From assembly GCA_013350335.1 (NCBI GenBank), contig CM023533.1:32904869-32968868 (forward strand): 64,000 nt of DNA, read 5' to 3'. The stretch's first letter is position 1; each line of letters opens with the position of its first letter. This document shows positions 48,769 to 61,400 of this stretch, piece by piece. The DNA is from Chimonanthus salicifolius (taxonomy: Eukaryota > Streptophyta > Magnoliopsida > Laurales > Calycanthaceae). Below the pieces are notes generated by a model, which did no database searches, had not been told where the DNA came from, and worked only from the letters and a program-made list of their open reading frames with translations. The position numbers and the translations under genes were made by a program.

Positions 48769-49842
48769 ATTTGAGCCTTCTTGGAATCTAAATCCATTAA
48801 ATAACTCATGGCCTGAAAGGATTGCGCAGAAAATTGTGCAGATTCGTTTAGCATTTAACATGTTGAGAGAAGAACTTGGATTATTAAAGAATCAACCACA
48901 TGGACAGTAAAAAATATATAATATAAATTTGAATCAATTTTATTAATTCGATTTTTACCCATTTGAAGGACTACCTTTTATAAAATTACTTGTTTTTGTG
49001 TAAGTAAAAAGTCTTTCACATATTCCAACGATAGGCCACTGGAAACTTTGAGCCCATCACACCATTCTACATTTGAAAGCTTCTACTAATGTGGTAAATG
49101 TACTTGCAAATGAATGCCAAAAATTTGTTCAATTCATCAATCCAAGGTCACATTTTGTAGATGATCCTCTTTATATCTAGAGCAACTGCATAATCACCCT
49201 ATCTTTTTTACAGTATAAACTTTTACTTTCTTATAAAAAAATAAAAAATGAATTATTCCTATGATTAAAAAATATAAAATGAAACAGGTGGAGCGATAAT
49301 TCAAAACCCCAGAAGATTTGAGAATTATCTTCATTTAAGAAGTTTACTTTTCAAATATTGAGATGGGTTTTATTTTTTTATAAAATATAAGAGAATAATA
49401 AAGATATTAATTTGTAATTTTTTTGAATTTACATGTGAAAAACTGTGAAAAATCTGGTGTAAAACCTTCACAGGTGATACACATTGCTTTTAGGGTACAC
49501 CATGTTAAACCATTAGGGTTCAAACCGACACCTTCCACTTTTTAAGATGAGAAGTTAACTTTGTAATTTGATTCATATTAGATTCCATTTATCTTATAAT
49601 TTAAGATTTTAAATATTTATTTTTTTATAAAATCATTAATTATTATAATGTATCTCATAAAATTATTGTGATTGAATTATTTTCTTAACATTTTTATCAT
49701 CTATAAAATGGTGTAATTATTTGATGGTGAACGATCCTCCGATGGACACTTTGTGTATATAGACACAGATTTTACTGTGATACTCATTTTGCCCTTCACC
49801 TGCGGTACTGAAAATGTAAAACAATAGGAATTTCATAAATTA
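48769..49842. other. Intergenic, upstream of EZA1
   Basis: AT-rich. A decayed minus-strand SINE-like piece at about 49405-49560 has a T run at its low-coordinate end and a ggtttgaaccct B-box-like word. No gene. Confidence 0.45.
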
Positions 49843-50009
49843 GTTCACCAGATCACTTATGAACAGTAAATCGACTATTTGAATCACCTATAAACAGTAA
49901 AATCAGTTCTCCAAATCACTTATAAACCGTAAAATCGGCTCTTCGAATCACTTGCAAATAATAAAATCGACTCTTCACATCACCTACGATTGGTAAATCG
50001 ACTCGCCAA
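49843..50009. repeat. Five-copy ~33-bp tandem repeat upstream of EZA1
   Basis: Imperfect units of the form atcacttataaacagtaaaatcgactcttc run five times and end about 380 bp before the start codon. Confidence 0.85.
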
Positions 50010-50199
50010 GAACTAGTAAAAGATCCGAGAAAATTTATTACATTTCTTTTGTTTTACATCTCCTGAAACAGGTAAAAGGCAATAAAGGCATCACGGAAAG
50101 AGTAAAATATACATCACGCTAAGATACGTGTCTATACACGTATTGCAAAAGCTTCTCAAGGCGGAGCCCGTGCAATGCCATTCTAAACTCACAGCGACA

Positions 50200-50213
50200 C
50201 ACGTGATATAAAA
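50200..50213 (+). promoter_or_regulatory. G-box and TATA box of the EZA1/SWN gene
   Basis: CACGTG at 50200-50205 is followed at once by TATAAAA at 50207-50213, about 175 bp before the ATG. A transcription start near 50240 would give a leader of about 150 nt containing a TCTTC-rich tract (about 50275-50335). Motif-based call. Confidence 0.6.
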
Positions 50214-50387
50214 GGACCGTACGTGCATCGCCAGTCGTCACACGGGACAAAACTATCTGTTACACCCGCTACGAATTCTTCGTCTCTTCTTCGGTCTTCT
50301 TCCTCTTCCTGGTCTTCTTCCTCATCCTCTTCCTGTCTGTACAGTGTACAGATATCGAAGAAGGCCATCGAGTTCCCATCTAAAACC

Positions 50388-53300
50388 ATGGTATCGAAGT
50401 GCACCGAATCTTCTTCATCCAAATTCAAGGTTTCTTCTTTCTTTCCTTCTTCTGCTTCTAACTTCTCCTGTTTCATCCTTTCCTCTAAATTCAATATCAT
50501 GACGGATTTCGCTCTTTTTTATCTGCACACTTTCCGATGATGAATTTTCTATCCATTTGTTATTTTTCTTTGCTTTTCCAATTTCATACGAGACAAGTTG
50601 ACGACACACTTTACCTACTTTTCTCCTTTTTCCCATTTTCTTGCTCAATTCAAGGTGTTTTTTTTGGGCTTTTCCTTTTAATGCTGGAATCTGTATAGTT
50701 ATTTTTTTTAAATTCTAGTTTCGAGATTGATTTGGGTGTGAAATCTCAATTCCTGAATTAACTTTCTTGGAATATGGATTCTGGCAATTCTCTGTCTTTG
50801 GATCGGATGAGTTTTGTGAAAGAAGAATTATTTTTGGCTTAATTTAGCGTTTGGTTGTTTTAATTTTCTGCTGAATTTCGGGTAATTAGCACCCTCAATA
50901 AAGGGTATCTATGTCACTTGAAATTTTGGCTCCTTTCTAATGTATCAAATGACAAACATATACCACATTTGTTAAGAATCATGGCCTTCCCAGCCTAGTG
51001 CCTGTGAATTAGAATAGGAAATGAAAAAGTAGAAGCACGACGTAAAGAGTATTCACAAACAAGAAAAATCGTCCGCACCAGTCCACGACATTTACATGCA
51101 AAACCAAAGGGAAAAACCACAAGGCGAATCTGATAGTATTCATTAAGAATAAAAAGAATACAATATTTATTTTCTCAAGTTGCGTGAGGATTTTAAAGAG
51201 AAAAAAGGGATATCCAGTATTTACCGTGGCACAAATGTGAGAGAGTAGAAATCAAGAATAAAAATAATACAATGTTTATCTTCTAAAGATGTGCCAAATT
51301 TGAGGAATTAAAGGGGAAGAAAAGCAAAAAAGAGAGAAATCAAGTATTACCTCTTAATGCATCTAAAGGAATCCACTTTCGCATCACAAAACCTTTGTAT
51401 GGTTCTGTGGTGAAGAATGAATCCAACCAAAAAGAGTTGAGCATTGTGAGGAGACTCAAACTGTCACAATGGTAACAAAACTGGTCAAAGGGATCATGTC
51501 TTGAACCCTTAAATGGAGCACCAAGGAAAGCTCTCTATTTTATCTTCATTGTGCTTTTTAATCCAAGAACAACCCTTCATGAGCTCTATCTGTATTCTTC
51601 TCTCCTTTTCCCCCTATATAAACTCATAGAAGAAAAGCCCTTTCTCCAAAGCCTCAAAGAATGAAACCTTCTTCTTTTCTCAAAGAAGAAGAAAACCTGA
51701 AATATCTCGAGAGAGAGAGAGGGGGGAAGGTGTATTTCTCTTCACATGACGTGGAGAAACCCCCTCACTCTCTCAAAGCAATGGAGAATTAGAGCCTAAG
51801 AAGCCCTAGCCACATGGCTCTTCTTAATGTAAAGAGACATCTTCCCCTTTGGGAATGGGGTCAACTTCCTTATGTGGCTGAATACCATGAGACACAAACC
51901 CAATATCTTCAGAACCTGCTCCCATATGGGCAAGCTTGTCTACCTTTGTTTTTTGAAATGGTTCATATATATATTTTAAAAGATAGAGAGCAGTAAGGTG
52001 CAAAACAAATACAAAAGAAGAAAAGAAAGAGCTACAATAAAAATCTAGTAAAAGAAACGCCCACAGAGACGTCAGTAAACTGGCCCAAGAACCACTATGA
52101 GCTTAGGGAAGATCATGACATTCTTTCCATGCACGCAAGATGTCTGGCATAGATATATTCCTGAATTTCTGAAGGGAGACATCCCATGATGCGCACTTGG
52201 TGAGGCTACGCCTTGCGACCATCGAACTAGACTCAGCAACACATTTGAAAATCCTATTATTGTGTTCCCACCACAGGCTCCAGATAGTGGCAAATAAAGA
52301 TAGTTGCCACAAGTAGGGGCATTTAGGTGAGACGGAGATAATGTCCCACCCGAAGGACAACTCTGCCACCGATGCAGGCAGAACCCACGCCATACCAAAC
52401 TGTTCTAATATCGAGTTCCAAACAGCAAAAGAGAAAGAACAATGAATAAGCAGGTGATTTGACTCTTCGGATGCTCGAAGACAAAAGGGGCATGCATACC
52501 TTCTCATTGGTTGAATGAAGAATAAGCAGACCCTTTGAAGTTCTCACAATGTCTTTGAGAACTGGATGTTAGATGACTTGCACTTTATCTTGAGAGGGTC
52601 CAATCTGGACATGATTATTAGAACCTGGATGAAGGTAAGGATTATGTGGGAAGGATCTGTTCCCAAATCCATCTAGGATATGAAGGTTCATATCCAAAAA
52701 GTGAATCAATGCAAAGTATTTTTAAATTTATTATACAATTAAGTACATATTTAAGAGGGCAAGGGAGGTGAGAGTCTATGACAGATGATTTTTTTTTTTT
52801 CTTTTGCCAAGAAATTTGATACTATTGTTTATATATTTAGATATTAGTATACATGACGACATAACTCAACCACATGTTGGCATTTGATCATGTGTGTATC
52901 AAAAGTCAGGATAACAGCTGAGTGTTTCTGACACGTTGTTTTAGGTGTTAGAAGGCAAGTCAGCTAATGGAGTATATCTTGTCAAATTGAAAGATGACTT
53001 CTACTTGTGCATTTTTAATGAGGTGGATTGGAAACTTTGATCTCAGAAAACTGACCTCAAATACATTTTACTGTTCAATCTTCCATCTCATCATCAAAAC
53101 ACTTCTCTTAGTCACATCCATCTAGGTTTGGCTTTCTGAGTTCCATTTTTCACTCAACCCTATCAATTAAACATACATTAAAATTAAGATATTTTAGTAA
53201 AGCGGATATGGATTTGATGGTACTACTCAATCCTTGACTGGATCCATGATCTACTATTATCCAATTTTGGATCCAAAGCTGATTATTTCAGGTCTGTTCC

Positions 53301-55376
53301 TTTAAGTAATAGGATTACTAGAGGCCTACTAGCAACTGCTTCTCAAATTGTGAAGGAAAAAAGGTTCTATAAGCAACAGTACTTTACAATTTACAGAGAA
53401 CAACGGGGCTCACCTTTAGAATCAGATAGACCTTTGAGTGGGAGACCACTATGGATGAACTAGGCCTCCTAGTTCTATCACCTTGGGTGAATGATTTAAA
53501 TGTTTATCTAGCTTGCATGATGCATAACTCAAGTAAACCTAGTCTGACCATTGAGATGGTTAGGATCATTTGAACCAGTTGATGGTGAGTGATCTAGTCA
53601 ATCCATGTTGGGCTTTTCCATCCAATGGGACTTGTGCTTCAGATGTGGGTGGGCTAGCCTCTCATCCTGTTTTAATGACTTTGTAGCATAACTTTGTGAA
53701 GATTCCATGCTATTTCAGTCCAGTTTTGTCTCTCTTAAGATGAAACCCCATTTAGTTAAATTCTTTGGCCCAAAGGAAGCATCAGCCATTAGCATTTGAT
53801 TTTTCTTGGCACTGCAATTACAAATTTTAATGACAAAAAGGGTTAATGGAACCTAGTTACTAATGTAACTGTATGTATGTCTAGATGTCTGTTGATCTGG
53901 CTCTTGAAGAGTTGTGTACAGGGAGTGTGCTGAACTATAAGCAAATATAGGCTAATAATTTTATGTTTTGGAAGTTTAGCATACTGTTATTTGGCTTGAG
54001 TCCATGTCCGTGGATTCTTTTTTTGGCACTCAAGACCATTGGATGATATTACTATGATTAGCGCACATGGTGGATGGGCCACACAGTATCATACTCTGAA
54101 TATACTAACATTCAATTGACAACCTCCAAGTTGTCCAAGAGTAAGGAAACACAAAAATGGTCCACATTTATTTGTAAAAATATACCAGGATCTTGAAGCT
54201 GTGGCTGCTTTTGGGATGTAACTTTTTCCTGGTGGATTTAGATCACAAAACACTAAGAGGTTTTGATCGCCAAGCACCTCTATAAAGTAAACAGTTGGGG
54301 ATACTGTACGAAGCCTTGGGTTATGGGTCAGATGATGCAAGTTGAACAAATATTACAAATTGATATAAGGCATTCTGTTATGAATAACATTAACAAGCCA
54401 GGCATACTTAGAAGGGAATGCCTATCTTTAGAAGGGAGTGTCTGTCTTGAGGAGGGGTGAGCAAGCTTCTGATTGCTACAAAATCATAAGATCATGATTT
54501 GTATTGTACATAAACGTTGACAAGAGCTGGCAGCATGATTGTAGGGTGCTCTTTAAGTCTCAGCCTTGTGGTTGCAGCTCTGCTTCACAGCTTACCTTCA
54601 AAAGTTGGGGAGAGGGAGGGAGGAGAGGAAGAATCTAATACTATTGCTCTAGCATATCTGGACCAATCGTAAAGGTAGCCATAATAGATGAGAAGATGAA
54701 GGAATAACTTTTAAATGGCTTGGGTGCCGTATTTTGAAGACTAGAAGTCTAGAACCTGCCCTTGTTTGAAGAATGGAAAGTTGCAGGTAGAGGGCATTGG
54801 GATAATGAGAGGCCTTTTAATACTTGGATTTAAGTAAAAAGAAAATACATGTTAAATTGTGGACTTATTGGATGGGAAGAAGCTTCAAACTCAAGAAGTT
54901 GACCCCCGAACAGATTGAAGAAGTGACTTTATGATGATGATGTTGTTGGCCTAGTATAGCCAAATGGAGTATATCATTACATCTCAATGTGAAAACAGAA
55001 AATGTAATTAACAGCATGAAAACATTGATTGGCATGCAATTTCATTTTGCTCAACTGCCAAAAGATAAGATAGAGGTTGCTTCAAATATCATGCAGTTGT
55101 GTTGTTCTTATATGTGTAACAAGGATCACCCGCAAACAAGTTTGCGTTGAGCTTGGTGCAAATTGTTGGGGGCCCACCCTTGTAAATTGCACCTATAACC
55201 AATTTGAAAGTATTCTGGTTTTTAAAGCCCATTGATCTAACTCAATAAATTTCCACCGTCAAATAAAGTTGAAAATTTCAGGGTGTTAGAAAATATGGCT
55301 TCACGATTCTGATCATGATGAAATTTTATAGGCACAGAAATGTTCTTGGTGGAGCATTTTATACATACATACATAC

Positions 55377-55428
<52 letters not shown>

Positions 55429-58400
55429 ATAATTTTTTTATTGTACATAAAACATGGATTGTTAGCATATACTTATTTTGGTACTTCTCGCAGAAATCTG
55501 GAGGAGAACAAGCAAATGATGCTTCTTGGACCATTGTATCTAGGATATCTCAGCTGAAAAGGCAAATTCAAGCCTCTAGATTTGCTTCAATTAAAGTATG
55601 TCATCCCATAGATCCCATGATTCTTATCTAGTGGTATCTTAAATGTTCATGCTGGTCAGTTACATGCTTCTCTAAGCATCTTTTATGTACATTTTATGGG
55701 TAGCTTGGTTCTATAATTGTGCACAGCATATGATTTTTTTGTGAGCTGACTGAACTATACAATTAGCTCTTTTACATTCATGTGAAGAGTGTATAGATAT
55801 ATGAATGTTCAAACTTTATTTGTAGTTTTTGCTCATTCGTCGATCCAGGGATACACAATGGGGAAGCACATGAAGTTTTTGTTCCATTGGTGTGCTCATG
55901 TGGAAGGAAATGAATTTTCAGTTCCCCTTGTAAACAAGGGAGTTTATTTGCTTACTGTTATTTTTTACCTCTCAAACAAAAAAGTTCTTTTTAGTTTTTC
56001 TTATTTCTTGCAAAATTCTCTTTTTCCAATGACAATTTTTTTCACTTGGAACTGAGAAAATGAAATTTGGGAACATTATGGTAGTGGATAAAATTGATAA
56101 GAGTTCCTATTTTTTGTTGTTTGATTGATGTTGGCCAATTATAAAATAACTCAAATTGAAAAATAAATGCTATAGCAAAATCTAAGACATATAACATGAA
56201 TGCCATATAATATGAATGAAACCACTTTAATCAAGAAAGCATGTAAAGATTTCTTCTAAGCATATCAACAGATCATAAAAAACCAACTGGTACAAATTGA
56301 AGTTTCTCACAACCACACTTACCTAGTTCACGAGTCTTAGCCATACATCAAGTATTTTTAAGTATTTTCTCGTTAAGGATGACAGGGAATTCTCCTTTGC
56401 TATTTGTAACTACGGCTCCATGAACCCCAAGGGGTTATCCCAATTGGTTTGAGAGCAAGATCTCTAGAGGGTGGTCTTGGGTTCAAACCATGGGAGCTCC
56501 AATGAAGGGTCACTTCCCATGTGAATATATATAGAGTAAGGTCCCATCGATTTATCCGGTGTGTGCGGATAGGGGGGTTTTCACACACCCCGGAGGACTA
56601 GTCGGGTGCTACATGTGGACACCTCCGGACCTCAAAAAAAAAAAAAAACTACGGCTCCATGGATTAATTGCCTCTGCCATACCTTCAGGAATCATTGGTG
56701 TTGATCTTAATCAGGATTATTTCTTTTGGATCAAATACCAAAACTAAAACAGAATTCAGTGCACGCATTGGTGCCTTCGAAATTATGTGCTCTGTGTGGT
56801 TAATGTTTGAGCCTTTGAAATTTAGTTCTTTTGTCAGTATGCATCACAGCCAACTAAAAAGTTCGTTCTTTTTTTTTGGTGTAAACTTTGTTCTGTAGGA
56901 TAAACTTGAGAGGAATGGGAAAAATTTAGAAGTTCACACATCTCAGCTTTTCAAGGCTGCAGTGTCTAAGAAAGATCTTTGTTCTACAGAATGCCATGGA
57001 ACAACAAACATGCTTTCGCATAGAATTGAAACTGCTCTCTATAAATTAAGTGCATTTGTACCAGGATCAGGAGACAAAGAGAATGTTACCTGTCAGGAAG
57101 TACTGTCCTCAACAATAGTATTTGGAAACAATACTGATGGAGACGGTTTAATTTGCTTTATCAAACTTCCATACATTGAAAAGATCCCTCCATATACTAC
57201 ATGGATATTTTTAAGCAGGTACGAAGATGTTCTATGATTGTTTTTCATATGCTATAATTATTCATATGCATGCTTGTGTATTGAGTATATAAATTACATC
57301 ATATAAATCTTTAGTAATGACATGCGCAACGCATTTATGATTTCAAAGTTATTTGCATGTGAGAAGTTCATATTACTAGAAAACAAAAGAATGAGAAATT
57401 GCCTGCATTTATGCAGTGGTTACTATTTACTCTTTACCAATAGTGCTGACCTGTCATCAGGTTGGTTCCAGATCCCGATCTATTATTTTTGCAGGATCAG
57501 AGTTGAGGTCTGGATCAATGCTTAGTTCAAAGTCCACCTGTGCAAGAGACTGAATCCTAAGGTTACAGATCTGGACATGAATATATATCTGAATCTAAAT
57601 CCAAATCCACATTCTAAATAGGAATTTTGAGTCTAGATACAGATTCAGAATGACCACTAGATTGATTCTGATTCAAAGTCTAGATCTGGTTCGTGAAGAG
57701 ACCTACTCAAGTCTGAAGGACCAGATGAAAAAATCTTGATCTTGCCTGTTAGAAATGCATAGTTTGCGTTTAGTTCTAACCTGTTGGGCAGAAAGTCGTG
57801 CGAGGACCTCATTGCAGGGTGGACTCATCTGGATCCAAGCTGGATTGAGGCCCTTTGAAAGCCTTAGTGCTGAATGATTATCTTATAGCCAACTATTGGA
57901 CACTATGCTTTGGTAGTTAATAATTAGTTTTTTTGAAATCATAAAAAAAGGTCATGGAACCTAGATGGCATAGGTTTCATATCATTCAGCCCTTTTCTTG
58001 AATGTGCACACCTCTCCTGCCTGCAACCTTTTTGTACGAGTCCTGCTTCAAACATTTTTACTTATCATGTTCCCTTTTGCTCGGATGAGTTGGTACATGC
58101 AACTTCAATCATTATTAAGATAAACCACCTCAAACTAGCAGTGACCTATTTGCCTTCTAAAATCCGTACTGGTAAAATTTTAAAGCCATTAATTTTTATT
58201 TTTTAAGACCAAGGGATCCTAGCGTCCCACCTGAATTTTCCAGGTGTCCCACCTGACTAATCATTGGGGCATGTGTAAACCTCTCAATCTGCACACACTG
58301 GGTACATAACTAAGAGGAGTGATCCCAAGACCTCCCACAAACAAGAGTGGGAATTGACCATCAAGCTAACCCCTCAGGGTTTAGGGTGGTCATACTTAGC

Positions 58401-61400
58401 AAGTTGCATGTTTTGCTCCCTCTATAGTGATGATGATAATAGGAAATAAAATGCCTCAGCATGCACTCATATCTGTAGTGGAGCTGGCTGAGTCAACTTT
58501 AAATTCCGCAAACCTTGTTATGTGCTCAGATGGTTATGATTGTAATTTACTCCTGTATCATTCAGAACAAGTAACATTTGCCAAAACAGTTTCACTTCCA
58601 GTTGAGCTAGTCAAGGTGATTGATGATCTCTCTCAAAAAACAAAGGTGATTGCTGTGTAATTGGAGTTCGGACCAGTCACTAGATTGCTGGTTTGAGTCC
58701 TATGGTCATCAGATAGCAGTCAGACCTAGAATTTTTTTCCAAATCTGATCAATTGCCAAGCCCATATAGGGGTAAATGGATCTAGAGATGATGATGAATT
58801 TGAAATTGGATACTGAGTTTCATACATAATTTTTGTGACAGGTTTAGAAGCTGTGAGTCATAGAATTTGGTAGCACATGGATAAGGGGATTCAAATGTAG
58901 GCATAAATGAGACTAATTATGTTTGGCTTGAATAGGCTATTATACTATGGGCTTCCACATATGGTTTCATAGTGTGATGGCCATTGTTATCGAGCTGTAG
59001 GATTTGTTGCATTCCTCTGTGTTGGAATTTCATGTTTTAGACTTATTCTCCCATAATTCCTTGTGTAAAGATTTTGTTCTTGCTCTTCTTTTAAACTTGC
59101 CTCACACAGCACAGAAACCAAAGAATGGCTGAAGATCAGTCTGTTGTTGGGAGGAGACAGATTTACTATGATCAGTATGGCAGTGAAGCATTGATTTGCA
59201 GTGACAGTGAGGAAGAGTTTATAGAACCAGTGGATGAGAAACATGAATTCTCAGAAGGTGAAGATCAGATCTTGTGGTGAGTATTTTTTAGCAGCCTACA
59301 TGGAACTCTATGTTAAACCTTTCATATTTTTATTATGAAACTGCAACGAGTAATCAATTGTATTAGGAATAAAAGTACTTAAATGGTGCATGGTGTCATT
59401 ACAAGGAACATAATATATTTGTTTGTTGCATGTTACAACAATGGATGTAATTATGCATTTATTTATATTCTATGGATGTTAAACACTTTGATGCCCTTAA
59501 GGCATTGATGACTCTACATGTGTGACCTTGGTCCTCTGTCTGAATTGTGAATATGAGTTAATTTCTAGGGAAAAAATGCATTGTAATCTTTCTTAATGAC
59601 TAATAATTTTCTTCTCTTTTCTTCGTTTTAGTTGAAGGGTTCATTTGAAAGTTCTTTATGAAAATGATATGAATTGGGAACTATGTCTCAGGGGAACTTG
59701 ATAGGATTTACGAGGAAAATTGGTTGCAGTTTTAATCGATAACTCATCTAAGTTGAAAGCACATCATTGTTGGCACCCAATTTTTTTGCAAATAGGCATC
59801 ACATGACATTTGAGTCTTTGATGGGTCAATCAAGTATGACAAATCGAAATACAATAAGGGTAGGTGAAATCAACTGAAATTTGTGAAGGGATTAGGATGA
59901 TCTAGACCTTATATAGCTTGATCAATCAAAGACATACCACAAGTTAATCAAAACAAGCCTTCATGGCTTCATTGATGACATGTCTTAGCCTGAAAAATGC
60001 TCCACAACTTACGGGTCAAAGATCATATGTAAAAATCGAAAGATACAAGCCATGACCCACTTATGATGATCCAATGACCACAATTTGGAGTCCAATTTAA
60101 AGATTCATGTGAAAGTTATCCATTGCAACTCTCAAATGGGAGAACAGATACACAAGTCAAAAGATGCAAGGTGTGGCCTACTTATTTCGATGTGGTCACG
60201 AGAATTGCTTATCCGATATGAGATCTGTGTGAAAGTTATCCATTGCAAGTCTCAAATGGGAGAACAGATACGCAAGTCAAAAGATGCAAGGTGTGGCCTA
60301 CTTATTTCGATGTGGTCACGAAAATTGTTTATCTGATATGAGATCTGTGTGAAAGTTATCCATTGCAACTCTCGGATCAGCGAAAGAGCGTAGAGATCAA
60401 AGATGCAAGGTGTGGTCCACTTATGACAATGTGGATCATATGTAAAAATCGAAAGATACAAGCCATGACCCACTTATGATGATCCAATGACCACAATTTG
60501 GAGTCCAATTTAAAGATTCATGTGAAAGTTATCCATTGCAACTCTCAAATGGGAGAACAGATACGCAAGTCAAAAGATGCAAGGTGTGGCCTACTTATTT
60601 CGATGTGGTCATGAAAATTGCTTATCCGATATGAGATTTGTGTGAAAGTTATCCATTGCAACTCTCAAATGGGCGAACATATACGCAAGTCAAAAGATGC
60701 AAGGTGTGGCCTACTTATTTCGATGTGGTCACGAAAATTGTTTATCCGATATGAGATCTGTGTGAAAGTTATCCATTGCAACTCTCGGATCGGCGAAAGA
60801 ATGTAGAGATCAAAGATGCAAGGTGTGGTCCACTCATGACAATGTGATCACAATAATCCCCAATATAATTTGAAGAGCCATGTAAAAGCTATCTGTTGCA
60901 ACTCTCAGATCGACAAAAGAATTTGTAAATCAAAAGATGCAAGGTGTGACCCACCTAAAGCATATCTTATGATGGATCAAGCCATCGAGGCCCACCATTT
61001 GACACATCCAACAGTAGATCAAGTCATCAAGATCCTATTGGGAGCATTCAATGGCAAATCCTATCGATCACGTTCAACTGTTGATCTGGTTGTTGAGATC
61101 CATACAAGGCATACTCAACTGGTGCACAGCTATGTTGAAACAAATTCAGCAGTGGCGCTAAAAGAATTACATGGGCAGTGCTAAAGGGACTAAAGTAGTG
61201 GCGCTGAAAGAGTTGCAGTAGCGGTGCTGAAAGAATTTTGGCTGGTAGAGCTAAAAGTTAGTATTGCTGAAAGAATTGTGCCTGAAAGAACTTCAACGAC
61301 AATGCTAAAAGAGTTAGTGTTGAAAGAACTTCAGCAGTAGTGCTGAAAGAATTTCGATAATAGTGTTGAAAAAGTTAGTGTTTGCTGAAAGAACTTTAAC

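Noticed and set aside
50189..50500. Minus-strand Glu/Asp-rich ORF
   Set aside because: It is the complement of the TCTTC-rich leader and first exon of EZA1; its acidic runs come from that simple sequence.
55315..55631. ORFs with Cys-Val runs
   Set aside because: Frames through the GT microsatellite. Only 55494-55595 is real, as an EZA1 exon.
60085..60336. ORF with two 40-residue protein repeats (and another at 60618-60806)
   Set aside because: The 120-bp DNA repeat of the solo LTR is divisible by three, so any open frame looks like a repeat protein. No start context or domain.
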